Below, in pieces: positions 1-12,852 of a stretch of 64,000 nt of DNA (position 1 is the first letter of the stretch; each line of letters opens with the position of its first letter). The notes below the pieces were generated by a model, which did not search any database, was not told the origin of the DNA, and worked only from the letters and a program-made list of their open reading frames with translations. A program made the translations under genes and the position numbers. Origin of the DNA: Paralvinella palmiformis (Eukaryota > Annelida > Polychaeta > Terebellida > Alvinellidae); the NCBI GenBank assembly GCA_025642065.1, contig JAODUP010000665.1:98501-162500 (forward strand), given 5' to 3'.

Positions 1-425
1 CAACTTTTTGTGTAGTTATCTATCTATCTATCTGTATATTATTTCATCTACGCTGAAATAATTGTACTATAATATACCTCTTACTACCCTGATTATATCA
101 GGCAATTTAAAGTAGTTTACAGAAATGTCCAATATATCAAAGAGATGAATATATTATGTTATCTAGTATTCTAAATGATCTATGTTGTTTCTGTGGCAAC
201 GTCCTTCTCCTTTATATCAAACAGATAAATTAAGCTGGAAACCGTCGGAGAATAGCATCTGCTACCCGTCTCAACTTACCATATATTTTAGTTTGTTATC
301 TCAGGTTAGTCAAACAGGTGGTAACAATCAACAGACACAGGTAAATTATTAAGTAGAAGTTTTGTTATCGCAAACAAATCAACAATAATAAAAATCAATA
401 CAAATAATTAAGATTGGGACTGTTA
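1..425. other. AT-rich non-coding stretch
   Basis: No reading frame with recognisable protein similarity is visible on either strand. A short (TATC)n run lies near position 20. Nothing else is supported. Confidence 0.6.
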
Positions 426-549
426 TTACTACTACAACCATCACCACCACCACCACTACTACTACAACAACTACTACTACTATACTACTGTTGCTTCTAC
501 TACTACTGCTACCACTACCACTACCACTACTACTACTACTACTACTACC
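426..549. repeat. (ACT/ACC)n trinucleotide microsatellite
   Basis: Imperfect tandem ACT and ACC triplets fill this stretch. The 68-residue open frame across it (414-620) is rich in Leu, Pro and Tyr only because of the repeat. CR1-like LINE copies elsewhere in the window end in the same triplet (TAC)n, so this may be the tail of an eroded LINE, but no LINE sequence is visible upstream. Confidence 0.85.
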
Positions 550-3500
550 TTAGCCAAAATTTCCCAGGCCTTAACTACCTCCCAGGCAATACGAAGAATT
601 CGGACCCCTCCATGGCCTAACTAATAGGGCGGTTGGTCACATATCTATAGCACCTGTCTTTAAACCCCTGCGGGGCTATATCAGAAGGCTGTTTCATCTT
701 TCACTTCGCTTCACTAGATTTTGAGGACGCTCGGTTCATGTATCCTATTTTGTGAATAAAAGTGACTGTAAAAATATACATTTACATTTATACGAATAAT
801 ACATTCACTCATCCACAATTGCTACTATTACTATTACCTCTATCAATACACCAAACTGACATATTGGTTAAACCTATTCATATGTGTTATTTAAGTACCC
901 CTTACTATTTATTTTGTTGTTGTCCATTAGTTTTATACAAATATTCAATGGTGTCAATTAACCAAAGATCCTAGCTCCTTTAACGTTGCATGGATATGTA
1001 ACTTACTATAGAAAATTGTTTAGATAAAAACATGTAATTTGTTCGTGCTAACAGTCAATTTCAGCTCTCATAGACATTTATCTCAACATATAATCGATAT
1101 CAAACTAATACATGGTAACATATATTCGCAGTTTGCACGGGAATTATTTACCATGCTAATTATTCTTGATGGACTGTTTTCAAAGACTTGTAATAGCCTT
1201 TAAAATAATCTTTCCTGATCATGATAGAGAATGAAGGTTAGCTACAGTCTGTGAGCATCTTTTCAAACTTGCCTTAATAGTAATACCATTTAAGACAATA
1301 CACTCTGAATATATTATGTGTACTGGTTCCGCTTGAGGAACATTATGTGCAATAAAATGTAAATTAAAAATATTTATCGTTATTCATAGAAATAGCAAAT
1401 GGTATGTAAATCAAACCTGTACTATAGAAATGTTATTCGTTCGAGTTGGTTAATCTTCTTTGTTAACCTTTACTTCTGATCTATTCAATAGTGATAGCAC
1501 ATTATTTTGAAATAAGCAATTGCATCATATACGTTTTATAAGTGTTCTATTTTTTCAGCTACAGGGTTGTTATTCTAAAGTCGATAACATCGGTATATCA
1601 CATCTGTCACGAGTTAATAAGAGTTATGTTATAACGAAATGAAAATTGTCGTTATTTTCTTTACTTTATATCATTCCATAAATGCGATGAATAAATTACC
1701 ATTGATAAACATGTATGTTTTAACTACATCATCAAGTAGGCAACGAAATAATAACACATTAAGCTTAGTATGTTCTTCTTAAAAAATGCAGGTTCGCATA
1801 GTCGTGGGCAACCGCCAATAACATTGAGTCTCCATCTTCAACACCTTTTCCTTTATGACACCGTTTAAGGCAGGAAAGGAACAAAATCTGATATCAAATA
1901 AAAACATTTAGATACTCGCCACTACAGTCAGTGTTTAACATAATGGCGTTTCGTATAGTAAGGGTATCTCTTCATTAACTATTAATTTCTTCAAAGGCAA
2001 AACTTGATATTTATAAAACCTTTATTGCAAAAAGATCTCTATTATGAACCGTAACAAATTTCAGACCAGTTCTAACGATATCATTTGTATTTAGGCACAA
2101 TAAAGGTGATAATAGATAGCATCTACGCAAATATTTATTTCAAGGTAATCTTAAACCATCTTGATAAGATGTATACAATTTTAGTTTAAACCCTGAAAAG
2201 CTTATATGAGTATTTTAAAATAGTATATTGTAATATAGAGTAACAACTAGCTGGATACAGCACAATATGTTGAGTGTTTACTAATGCTAGTGTTACATAT
2301 TCATAAGTCATTTATTGGTGTTATTGTCAGACACAGTTGTTACACTGAACAATACATTAGTTACATCGTGTTGGGCTATTGTAAATCAGTATTACATTAA
2401 ATTTCGGACTATAAAACAAAAAATGATAAAGAAAGGAGATAACGAATTATTTCAAGCCTATGCTAACAACGTTTTCTTATATTACTGAGAGTACGTCCAC
2501 TTTGTGAAATATAAATTTCTGAAAGGGGTTGTTTTATATACTTATTATTACATTTATCATACCAACCACTACCATTATCATTAATATTACTACTGCTGAA
2601 GAAAAGATCGCGTACTATAAATATAGAATATCTCAATTAACTGATGATAGATATTAGCAGTTAGGTACATCTGACGGAAGTCTAAGTAACTTCCTGTTAC
2701 CTGATAGTATACATACTAATACATATGCAACATGAGAGGCGCATCATGAGTGACACATAATTTAAAATAATGATATTATCAACGTGTCGCTTCAGCGCCT
2801 TACCTTTATTGTATTCACTTTTACACAGAGCTAAGAGGAAGCCGTATTTCGAAAGTCGATTCTGGCTCTAAAGACGATATTAACATTCTACATCAGAAAC
2901 AAATCATTTTGTATATTGATACTCGCATCATCTAACCAGACGCCATCTAAAATACCCAATGTGTACTGATTGAAAACTATTTTGACACATATTTTCAAGT
3001 AAGTGCTCACAGTCCAAATTTTGAGTAACACATATATTATATCATAACCTTCGGCAGTGATCAAAGTGATTATATAGCTTTATTTAATGGCACCTACTTT
3101 ATAAATACAAACAAAATATCGCTGTAAATAATTTGTAAACCAAATTCAACGGACGATCATTGGTTTTCTCTGATGACCTGCAAACTAAAAGAATTGTTTC
3201 CTAATAGAGCTTGAAACTAAATCCATTCATCAAGTAAAATGTCATATTTAAGGACAATTATTTACGGCATTATTATTTGAGATATTATCAAAATGTAGAA
3301 TATTCGAATGCTTTGCTTTTTCAAGATATGATTTGTTTTTCAACTGGTAGATTTAATCGAGACACGAAAACTATACACATTGCTGGCCTCACTGATAATT
3401 AACGTATTCACGGAAGCTGTATTGATCTGGATTATCTATGCACCACAAACTGATAAAATCACGTTGACGCTAAATTGTTCGTGTTAGCACTTAGAAAGAA

Positions 3501-4950
3501 AGCAATTAAATACTAAATTCAGACAGCCTACTGGACTATTTAACGGCCACTTCTAATAGCATTGTTAACTCAGTTATTGTCCGAATGTAGGGAATTATGA
3601 CAAACTGCCTTTTTAGAAAATATTAACTTTTTGCAATTTTGTTTAATGTGATAGTATAAAGTTAGTTCATTGATTTCGGGTACTAACAAATACTAGTTAC
3701 CATTGATGTATCCGTTTCTGGATCTTCTCTACATATGTCACTTTGGCACGAACACGATCAATGTGGTCTTCTGAGATTAGACGATATCAACATGATGACA
3801 ACTGTATGTGTTCGTTATCCCTAGAGAGTGAAGCAAAACTTTGAACTTACAAAACCTGAAGATTCAGTAGCAACCAAGCAGTTGAGAGCTGTCAGTGTAT
3901 GCGCACGATATGCCAACCAGATTCTGTTATAGGTTAATACATCTCAAACGCAACAAATCAGTAGATCGGCGAATATCTGTATAACAAACTGCATAAGTGC
4001 AAGCCTTTAACATTTATATATCGACATTAAGTGTATAGAACAGTGGATATCAAAAATTGTATCCGGCCAGTAATGAAATCGACAAGCCAGCCCTTTATAT
4101 ATCGGCAACGGCTCACTAAAGGCCGAGTAACGTTTGTCTATACCGGATTGGTATTGCACTACTGTGGAAAATGCTAGTTATTGACAAACTAAATAGGACC
4201 TGTAATGCATCTGCTATCAGTCCATTATGTAAATATAGAAATATGTAACATGGAACCTCTAGCTATATTCTCACCATCTATTATACTTCAGCTGTTATAT
4301 ATTTTATTTTGTGTGTATAATGACCATACAAAAGGTAGCTGTTAATGCTCATCTCCAACACAAGCTAGATCTTATATCTAAAGCTTAAATTTTACCCGCA
4401 TTTTATCTCCCGGTTTTATATATCCATGAAAATTTTTAGTTTCTCAAAATAAACCTCATGTTGCATTAATTTAATTGAAATAAAATATTTACTAAATCAT
4501 GTGTATACAAAATAAATCATATGTGGCCCAGGACTCAGCTTGATTTTTGTTCATATACTATAATACAACTGCTTAGCTAGTCTAACACCATTTTGCGAAG
4601 AGAATTTACGAATACTGTGATTAATTTATTTTTAAAATCAATGTTGGTAACTTATTATTATTATTCGCTTTTAAAATGTATCAACACTAATCTTATAATA
4701 TTAACAAACTTGAATATTTGGACTACTGACAATACTGTACTTTGAATATTATTTCTGTGATTTTCAAGAAGTAATAATTGCATATTTTCCAGAACCTATT
4801 ATGTCCTTTGTTTGTATTTTCACTATCTTTATAAAATTGTAATATATTTTAAAATTATCATTTTATATTTGTCCTATGGCAATAAGAGATGGATGTCTAT
4901 AATATTTCAAATCGTCTATAAAAATGAGAAGCTTTACATATTTTCTCTTC
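550..4950. other. Long featureless AT-rich stretch
   Basis: I see no coding frame, RNA gene or clear repeat here. The segment 626-740 is slightly richer in G+C (it includes CCCCTGCGGGGC) but matches nothing I recognise. Introns or distal regulatory DNA of an unseen gene cannot be excluded. Confidence 0.5.
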
Positions 4951-4959
4951 TAAATTAAG

Positions 4960-5835
4960 GATAGCTAAATAAAAGGAAACGGGCATGAGTAAAATTTATA
5001 AACTTTGAGAACTTCTTTACTAACTTTTATCGGGCTTTCATTTCAACATTTATATATTTCTTACATATATGATCTAGGTTATCGGGTGTTATGAAATTAT
5101 CAGAGAATGTGTCTTTACTAAACTGGTGAAGCGATCCTACCCTTTCTGACATACAGGCTCCACTTATCTGTTTTTAGCCATTTCATTTCCATTAATATTT
5201 AATGCTAATTCCATGAAAAGCATCAAATGGCTATACATGTAAAATCCGAACTGTTGTAGACACATGGTGAATGTAGGCAGTTAATCGGTTCCGCATATAT
5301 TACCCTATTAATTTAGCTAAAGATATTACCCACTCTATTATAAAGAGCTCGTAAATGTTCACAGAGACATCTATTTGAATTTCTTTTAATTACTTTTAAT
5401 TCGTTTAAATAATCTAATCTCATTCGGCAATAAAACCTTAACCCCGACACATGTAGGTATAATAAAATTATCATCTTAATATGATAATACATTTTGGGCA
5501 GTTAACAATAGTTTATAAAAAGAACCATAGATAAATAAGATATTAGAAACTTGGAGAATCCTTTCCCAACTCTTATCCTGCTTTTGTTTCAACATTTTTA
5601 TATTTCTCACAATTATAATTTAGGTTATTGAGTTTAACGAAATTATCAGAAATAGTTACTTCACTAAACAGGCTAACTCAATCTTTAAATATACAAGATC
5701 CACTGATATATTTGTGGCCAGTCCATTTGAGTTAGTAGCTGAACTCATTCACGGATGTTTCTGACATGTTTAAGTTTTGGCAGAATCAGATTATCTCTAC
5801 TAATTCCATGTAAATCATCAAATGGTTATACAGCT
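4960..5835 (+). repeat. Diverged tandem duplication, two copies about 0.57 kb apart
   Basis: About 4960-5240 and 5530-5835 read as two diverged copies in the same orientation. Shared landmarks in the same order are TTTCAACATTT (5041 and 5589), GAAATTATCAGA (5092 and 5639), a block with ATC.A.ATACA.G.TCCACT (about 5140 and 5681) and CTAATTCCATG (5206 and 5797). No protein frame runs through either copy. The divergence suggests an old duplication or two adjacent insertions of an unknown repeat. Confidence 0.6.
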
Positions 5836-6640
5836 AATATAAGAAGTGGCTATCATTTTTGTTTTGGGGATTTCTATGACGAGTAATTCATGTCAGATAA
5901 TTTCCGCGTGGAAAAGTGCATAGTGATTGATACACAATAATTGTGTTTTCTGCATTTTAGGAATTAAATGTTTATCTTAACATTCTGCTAATAACTTAGG
6001 CACAAGACTGACTGTGGTGATATTTTAAGTGTTGTTTTGTTAGCCAGTAACTACTGCTCAAGTTCCCTTATTTACTGAGATTTATCAGTGTTTTTTAGCA
6101 TGAATTATTTATAGTTGCGTTTTGGGGGCCTGGTTTATTTCTCATTTGCATTATATTCTAGTAGTAGAATACTAACCTTTTTGACAGTATCGTTTGAATA
6201 AAATATATATTCGATAAATAATAAAATAAAATTTACTAATATAAACTTTAGTATTGTAATTATATTATTTTGTGTGGGTATCAGTCAATGCTTTGGCCTT
6301 TGATGATATTTCATATTTCCTTAATCATTCACTACAAAATTACTCTATATCTAAATAAATGTGTGTTTCTATTTATATATATTATTACATTATTATTATT
6401 ATTATTTGTATTACTGTTAGTATTTTGGTTTTTATTATTTAATTTTAAGTGTATGTATAATATGTTATTATTAATGCAATACTAATTTTCGCAATGTCAT
6501 TGTTTTGGAAGAATAACCTTGTCCATATACTGCCATGACTAACTAGCTAATATAATTTGACCTAAACTAACCTAATCTAACTTGCGAAGAGAACATTATG
6601 TCTATATTCTGGATGTTTTTTGGGAGTAAAATATACAATA
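5836..6640. other. AT-rich non-coding stretch
   Basis: Low-complexity (TTA)n-like tracts around 6385-6475 give a spurious hydrophobic frame (6270-6485). No gene or repeat is recognised. Confidence 0.5.
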
Positions 6641-6649
6641 AATAGTGAA

Positions 6650-7070
6650 AAATGATCAGGTTGTGATGAGTTCCCGGCTGATATACTCAAAGAACAAAGG
6701 CTGAATATACCGTTTAATTTGCAAACTCTTTTCTAAATGCCAAATGTTACGGGTTTTATGACTGGATTACTATAATCATAACTCTGGAGGATAATGAAGG
6801 CAGGACATAGCAGGTAGATAGTGTCTGGAATAAAAGAAAGTCAAGTATAAATACCGTGGATCAGCAACGTGCAGGACAGATGTGAAGAAAAAACAAATAA
6901 AGTACTATTTGTAAATATTGAAAAGAGTTGTTATAAAGTAAAACGAGATTAGACCTTTAGAGATTATGAGAAGATTTGGGGTTCACCGTATAATGGAATC
7001 TTCATGGGTGCTGTTGAGCTTATTGCAAACTTTGTAAAAAATATGTTCTGTACACTTTGAAGCAGTAATG
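6650..7070 (+). pseudogene. Decayed RTE-like LINE reverse transcriptase fragment
   Basis: Conceptual translation in shifting plus-strand frames gives pieces that fit the N-terminal half of a LINE reverse transcriptase. Near 6670 it reads DEFPADILKE, resembling the family pattern D.IPAE.LK. Near 6905 it reads LFVNIEKS, resembling the palm block FVDFEKAFDS with the catalytic Asp replaced by Asn. Near 6965 RDYEKIWGSP follows where KIM..YGIP is expected. Several stop codons and frame changes make it a fossil. The family call rests on these short pattern matches only. Confidence 0.5.
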
Positions 7071-7318
7071 AATATTATAAATGGATATACAGGTATTTTA
7101 TAAACTCTCAAGCCTGACTGTTAATGAATTACAACCAATTTATACCACTAGTTATTAAAGTCGGAATATGCTATTTAAACATTCGTTTCGGGAGAGGTGT
7201 TGTAGCGTTTCAAGAAAACAAGCAAAAAACCACAAACCCCTAGTTTTCATATGTTATCTTATGCTCTCATTTTTTCTTTCGTTTATTAAAGAATTCGGAG
7301 GCCATTCAGCCAGCCGGA

Positions 7319-7570
7319 TTGGACACTATGAAGCAGAATATGTGTGTGACAACATCACATCAAGTTACACTGATACTTCGAAACGTATTCTTAAAACGAA
7401 GGTTTCAGGTACATGTGGAGGTCTACTTTGATAGGAGCAAATTTCGGATAGACGTTCTGAATAAAATATATGACTGCTTGGTAATCCAGTTACACAAGAG
7501 GATTTGCCCATATAGTCAGATTGAGAAAATATTTAAGGGTTTTGGAATTGATGAAAAATTCTTAAATTGA
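7319..7570 (+). pseudogene. Possible hAT-type transposase C-terminal fragment
   Basis: An 83-residue open frame contains the pattern Y-F-D-..-K-F-R-I-D-V-L-N-..-D-C-L-..-Q-L-..-R, with residues 45-70 the most informative. It resembles the segment of hAT transposases (ZMYM1-like group) that follows the zinc-binding region, typically a YF.V.VFN...D..I..L..RF pattern. There is no upstream DDE core, no C-terminal dimerisation motif and no terminal inverted repeat. An overlapping 87-residue frame (7168-7431) has no recognised content. This could also be chance similarity. Confidence 0.35.
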
Positions 7571-8488
7571 TGAGAACAGCAATAGATACACTTATAAGAT
7601 CGCACTACATAAATTATATTGACCACAAATTAGTAAAGTAGTTTTATCAGTTCAGATAATATTTACACCTTAGGAAATCGTACAACATAGATGAAAACAC
7701 GCCATCTAAAATGCCATGTTCCGAGGTTCTTCAGCATATTTGCGTGCAAAACCTAATTGAAGCGTTTCTGATATCACTACTGCACTATAGCTGTATTAGA
7801 CAATACACATCTAGAGCTATGAAAGGGAAAGGTATGTCTCAAAGTGTTCCTTTATAAAAACAAATTTCAGGTTATTTCTACTTAAGAGCGCTAACACTCT
7901 TTATGCATATTATCTTTAGAAAATGGCATTTGTAAGGAATCTGTCGTATGTCAAAACTGTATATGAATATATTGCTAGGAAGAATAGAAAAAAATTAATT
8001 TGGCAAACTTTTTCATGTAGTATATTTACTCATTTGCGGCTAAAATAAAAGATTAAATTAATTGAGCATTTTTAGTTTAATTATTATATGATGCATATGT
8101 TATGATGCATATCCCATGACGGACATAACATTCCTTTAAATAAGATCCTTTTTAACTCGTAAACTATCAGGCACAGACTAGAATATAGTCGTTTAGAACA
8201 GTGCCTATGGCATGCGAGATAACCGAGTACAATAATTATAACAAAGAATCTAAGATGTATTGGTTAATGTTTGAAATAATTATTATTACGTTCTATAGAA
8301 ATACATCACTGAAGTTACGGCAGTTACGGATAGCTTTATGCTGGTGGGGGGGGTGCTATATTCAAGGTATCCACCTACCACCCTGTTATCCGCCGTTTCG
8401 ACATCGATAACCTTACAGGGATACCAAAGTCTTTTCACCTTTTTCGAAGTTGCTCTATTATTGCTTGTTGGGAAAGGGCTCCATAACA

Positions 8489-8490
<2 letters not shown>
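7571..8490. other. Non-coding stretch with a weak inverted repeat
   Basis: 8367-8427 begins GGTATCC and ends GGATACC with partial internal complementarity around the CTGTTATCC and GATAACC blocks. The sequence is GC-richer than its surroundings. The pairing is poor and no known element is recognised. Confidence 0.4.
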
Positions 8491-8534
<44 letters not shown>

Positions 8535-8557
8535 ATAAAAAATAAATAAATAAATAA

Positions 8558-8619
<62 letters not shown>
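8491..8619. repeat. (AT)n - (AAAT)n - (AT)n compound microsatellite
   Basis: A pure AT dinucleotide run, about 40 bases of AAAT tetranucleotides, then another AT run. Open frames through it are artefacts of the repeat. Confidence 0.95.
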
Positions 8620-8622
<3 letters not shown>

Positions 8623-9615
8623 GCTGACAAGGTTGGATTGATCACAGAGCGATTGCGATTACTTGAAAGTACTACCATCACGATTACATTTAATAGATTA
8701 CGATTGGCATTACATTGTAAAGTAATCACGATCAGAATCATGAATGCACTAAATATCTCACAAACATGAATGTGATTTTCAGCCGGTTACATGTATAATA
8801 CCGATATAACTATTAATAAAGATGCTGGACATTTCTAGAAGTAGATTGTATTGTATGATGAAGTGATATGTACAAAAAACATGAAATTGAATTATTTATT
8901 TATTTATTTACGATATTAATTTGAATAACATACCAACAACACAAAGTTTACAGCACAGATAATCATCAAATTCATCTCAACATTGCCTCAACATTATCCC
9001 CAGCTTAATTCCTCATGTCACCTGGTCAGCTAAGTTAATTAGCAGTGAAATATGTGCCAGTGAATTCGTACCCAATTGCCTATTTCATTGATTGCAATCA
9101 CATCACACAACCAGATTATTTACAAAATGTACCAATTCACCCACGGCCCAGATAAATACAAAACATTTTAAACCATAACGGTGACCACCAGTAATTAAAT
9201 CATTCGCTGTCTAGCTGTAATTGCCACCACATGAACCAGTGGCTGACTACCTGTGTTTACGTTATTTCATCTGGATAGATTTATGATATAGAAAAACACC
9301 CCCTATTCACAAACATACTAAAGCACTAACAGTCCATTTAAATCCATACGATTACAATTGACATTGTTTGAATATTCGTGAGATATATGTTCAGCATTAA
9401 GACTGATCACATATTGTGTTTTGTATATACCTTGATTCTTTTACTGCTAATAGATAATGGAATTCCATGTGAATTTCAACATTATATGGAAGTCTTCATA
9501 AATTATATTATTATATTCACAAATATATATTTATTAGTTATGTAGAATCTCGTCTTTGTTGCTTGTACGTTAATTAGACGAAATATTTTCAAAGCTGTTT
9601 GACTGGTTGGTTCAT
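8620..9615. other. AT-rich non-coding stretch
   Basis: No gene or recognised repeat. A short (TTTA)n run lies at about 8892-8910. Confidence 0.5.
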
Positions 9616-9719
9616 TATATATATACATATGTATATATATATATATATATACATATATGTGTGTGTGTGTGTGTGTGTGTGTCTGTGTGTGTGTGTGTGT
9701 ATGTATGTGTGTGTGTGTG
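9616..9719. repeat. (AT)n(GT)n compound microsatellite
   Basis: An AT-rich run with two ATACATAT interruptions passes into a (GT)n run interrupted by single C and A substitutions. The His-Thr frame on the minus strand (9503-9796) is a repeat artefact. Confidence 0.95.
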
Positions 9720-10320
9720 ATTGTATGGGACCGAGAAAGAAAGGGTTGAGATAAATAGACGATTGAAAGATAGAGAGTGTAGGCCAGAGAGAACATATCG
9801 GATTCAGATGAATATCAAATTATTGTATTTGGACTATAGTTTTACACAAGGCTATCATAACTAACAGTGATATGGCTTGTCACATGATCCAGGTTATTAT
9901 TTTCGAAGTGGCAGTTCATGCTGCTACGACTTGATTTTCCCTTCCATAACACCAATTTTAATTCAGTATGTTACATTACTACCAAAAACCAACATGATAT
10001 ACACAATTGTATCTACAGTTCAACTTCACGTTGTTCATGTCTCTAACCAACAAGCTAACAGATGTCTGTCACATAACCACGCGAAGATGACTTATTTTGG
10101 GGATTTGTCACGACATAGATAACAGACTTGATATCAAAATCAATAACCCAAGAACCGAGATATTGTCGGAAGTGATATTGTGTTCTTGTAGCAATAGCTC
10201 TTCATTTAATTAGACATCCATGCTGTTGATATTTCAATATGGTTGAACTTCATTCTACAAAATAAATATTGTAATACTTTTCTTGTCTCCATCTAGAATC
10301 TAAATAATTGACCTGCATGC
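9720..10320. other. Non-coding stretch, unassigned
   Basis: An 81-residue plus-strand frame (9877-10122) shows no motif, signal or composition typical of a protein. No repeat partner was found in the window. Confidence 0.4.
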
Positions 10321-10324
10321 ACAT

Positions 10325-10417
<93 letters not shown>

Positions 10418-10466
10418 CAATACATATGTACACATACATACACATAAACATACGCAGACACACACG

Positions 10467-10497
<31 letters not shown>

Positions 10498-10578
10498 ACA
10501 CACACATACATATATACATTCAGAAACAACACACACACACCAACAAACACACGCATACATACACACACATACACACAA
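10321..10578. repeat. (CA)n and (TA)n compound microsatellite, first array copy
   Basis: A (CA)n run of about 85 bases is followed by degenerate CA-rich sequence, a (TA)n run at about 10467-10494 and more CA-rich sequence. From about 10412 on, the same order of variant motifs recurs at 12313-12486, so this microsatellite was duplicated together with the R1 array. Confidence 0.95.
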
Positions 10579-11747
10579 ACAAACACAACTGAAATGTTAT
10601 TATGTAGAGGTTACTTTTGAACCACAGGAAATTAGTGTTATTGTAAAATGTCTTATCAAAATAGTTATCTTGCACTACCTCACCATTGAACCTCAGACGC
10701 ACGTGATGTTTACTTCGATTTGTGTTGTCGTAAGGTACGTTTTGTGCGTGTTTCCGCTGTCTGTACGTAGCCTGCATGTAGCCCCTTTCCTGTGTGCGTG
10801 ACATATTTGTCGCGTACGAAAGCGAATTAGCTGGTTCCCTCAGGCTGATGAGTAGACCAGACACATGGTTAGGTATACGCACACATCTATTAATATGTGG
10901 AGGTATGTAACATTTTATTTTAGATTAATGTATGTATAGTTGTATTTGTACTTAGATTTATGGAGGTAGGTTTCGAAGGATGTTTAGATATGTTGATGCT
11001 CTGTGCCTGTTGCCTCTTTATATGTACCCTAAAACGCACATTGCCCGTGCTAGACATCTTATCGATTTCCATCCAGATTCCTTATTACACCAATGTAAGA
11101 AAGTTATGTAGTTATTACAACATATTTGAGTTTATTAGCTTTGTTATGTATAATGTAGAATCTATATTGTTGTCCTCTTATGTGGTCTGGCGAAACGACC
11201 TATTAATTCATACAATGCTGCTTGATGGATTTATACTCCTGGAGTCGTTTGTTACTCCGGCAGGCATTTCCATGGGTATTAAGCTGCGGACAGAGTTTTT
11301 TCCCATATTATGAGTAATTAGATTACACTGATATAGGAAATTTGTTAAATGTATAGCTATTATAATCCCGACGTGTCATTCGCAGTATCGGAGATCTGCC
11401 TGAAATCCGCTGTTCTCGACCATGGGTCAAATAGATCAAGTGGATAGGCGCTTTAATTTATATCCCACCACACCTAACTGCATATACTTAGGGACGCTAA
11501 ATTAAGCACGAATGAACGTTCCCTTAGTGATGAACGGAAACGTATGAGGGTTAGCTGTTAGGTTCGAGTAAATCATAGTATTTACTCAGGTTTGAGACGA
11601 TATTTCGTTCTAGTCCAGTAATAATCCATTGTGCGGTATTGCTACTTTGTTTTTATTTTAGTTAAATCGCTTCAGTGAGTCCATACTGTGTTAGTGTACA
11701 TTCTCTTTGTTATGAACAAACTGTAATGTTTGTTAACACGCTGAGGG

Positions 11748-11867
11748 TATATAAGGCTTAATTTTCACTTAGGTTAGAGAAGAACTTCGACGCCAGACCA
11801 GTCAGACGTGTATTGATACATGGTTCATATAGGTAGGATTTATTCAGTTATTCGAACCCAGAATAAA
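11748..11867 (+). promoter_or_regulatory. TATA-like box and poly(A)-signal pair inside R1
   Basis: TATATAA at 11748-11754 is followed 108 bases later by AATAAA at 11862-11867. A promoter-like box a short distance before a polyadenylation signal is the arrangement expected in a long terminal repeat. The inverted R1 copy at 62 kb keeps the AATAAA block but begins after the TATA box. No primer-binding site or polypurine tract was identified, so an LTR identity is only an inference. Confidence 0.25.
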
Positions 11868-12239
11868 GCTGAGGTCAGCATCTGAGGTGTCGAAATGTTT
11901 TATATACAGGTTTCTTTTGGACCACAGAAAATTACTGTTGAAGGTAAACTGTGGTGTCAAAATAGTTTATGATATGTATGTAGCAAGTCACCATTGAACC
12001 ACACGCACGTGTTGTTTGTTGCGAGCTGTGGTATCAAATGGTATGTTTTTACGTGCTTCCGCTTTTTGTACGTAGCCTGCATGTAGCCGCTTTCCTGTGG
12101 GCGTGACATATTTGTCGCGTACGAAAAGCGAATTAGCTGGTTCCCACAGGCTGATGAGTAGACCAGACACATGCTTAGGTATACGCACACATTTATCAAT
12201 ATGTGGAGGTATGTTGATGCTCTGTGCCTGTTGCCTCTT

Positions 12240-12486
12240 TATATGTACCCTAAAACACAGATACACACAAATATACACACACATACACATACACACATAC
12301 ACATACACACATACACGCAATACGCATGTACACGCACATACACACAAACATACGCAGACACACACGTATATATATATATATATATATATATAAACACACA
12401 CAGATATACATATATAAATTCAGAAACAACACACACACCAACAAACACACGCATACATACACACGCATACACACAAACACACACAA
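12240..12486. repeat. CA-rich and (TA)n microsatellite, second array copy
   Basis: Degenerate CA-rich sequence with a (TA)n run at about 12367-12392. It matches 10412-10577 motif by motif and sits inside the R1 array at the point where copy 2 ends. Confidence 0.9.
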
Positions 12487-12818
12487 ATGAAATGTTATTA
12501 TGTAGAAGTTACTTTTGAACCACAGGATATTAATGTTTATTGTAAAATGTCTTATCAAAATAGTTATCTTGCACTACCTCACCATTGAACCTCAGACGCA
12601 CGTGATGTTTACTTCGATTTGTGTTGTCGTAAGGTACGTTTTGTGCGTGTTTCCGTTGTCTGTACGTAGCCTGCATGTAGCCACTACCATATGGGCCCAA
12701 CATTTGTGACGCATACGAAAAACATATTAACTGGAGCTAATACTGAAATTTAAGTATGGATAATTTAATTAGTTATAGATTCAAGGATATTAAGATGTTT
12801 ATGTTCTGAGTTAGAGCC

Positions 12819-12820
<2 letters not shown>

Positions 12821-12850
<30 letters not shown>
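12821..12850. repeat. (TA)n microsatellite
   Basis: A pure TA run inside R1 copy 3, directly before the sequence homologous to the body of copy 1. Confidence 0.9.

Positions 12851-12852
<2 letters not shown>

Noticed and set aside
6550..6585. CCTAAACTAACCTAATCTAA as telomere-like repeats
   Set aside because: Only about four irregular units, with changing spacing; no (CCCTAA)n consensus.
8367..8427. Possible hairpin or foldback element
   Set aside because: Only the outer seven bases pair well; the interior alignment needs large gaps.
10250..10592. Several 80-97 residue frames of Cys-Val, His-Thr or Tyr-Ile dipeptides (also at 9503, 12097-12558, 32316-32722, 39950-40196, 59588-59912 and 60040-60441)
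   Set aside because: They are translations of (GT)n, (CA)n and (TA)n microsatellites and have no coding meaning.
11868..11900. CTGAGG...GTCGAAATG in R1 as a possible hammerhead ribozyme core, as in Penelope-like elements
   Set aside because: The required CUGANGA core is not met (the last A is T) and no stem II can be drawn before GAAA.
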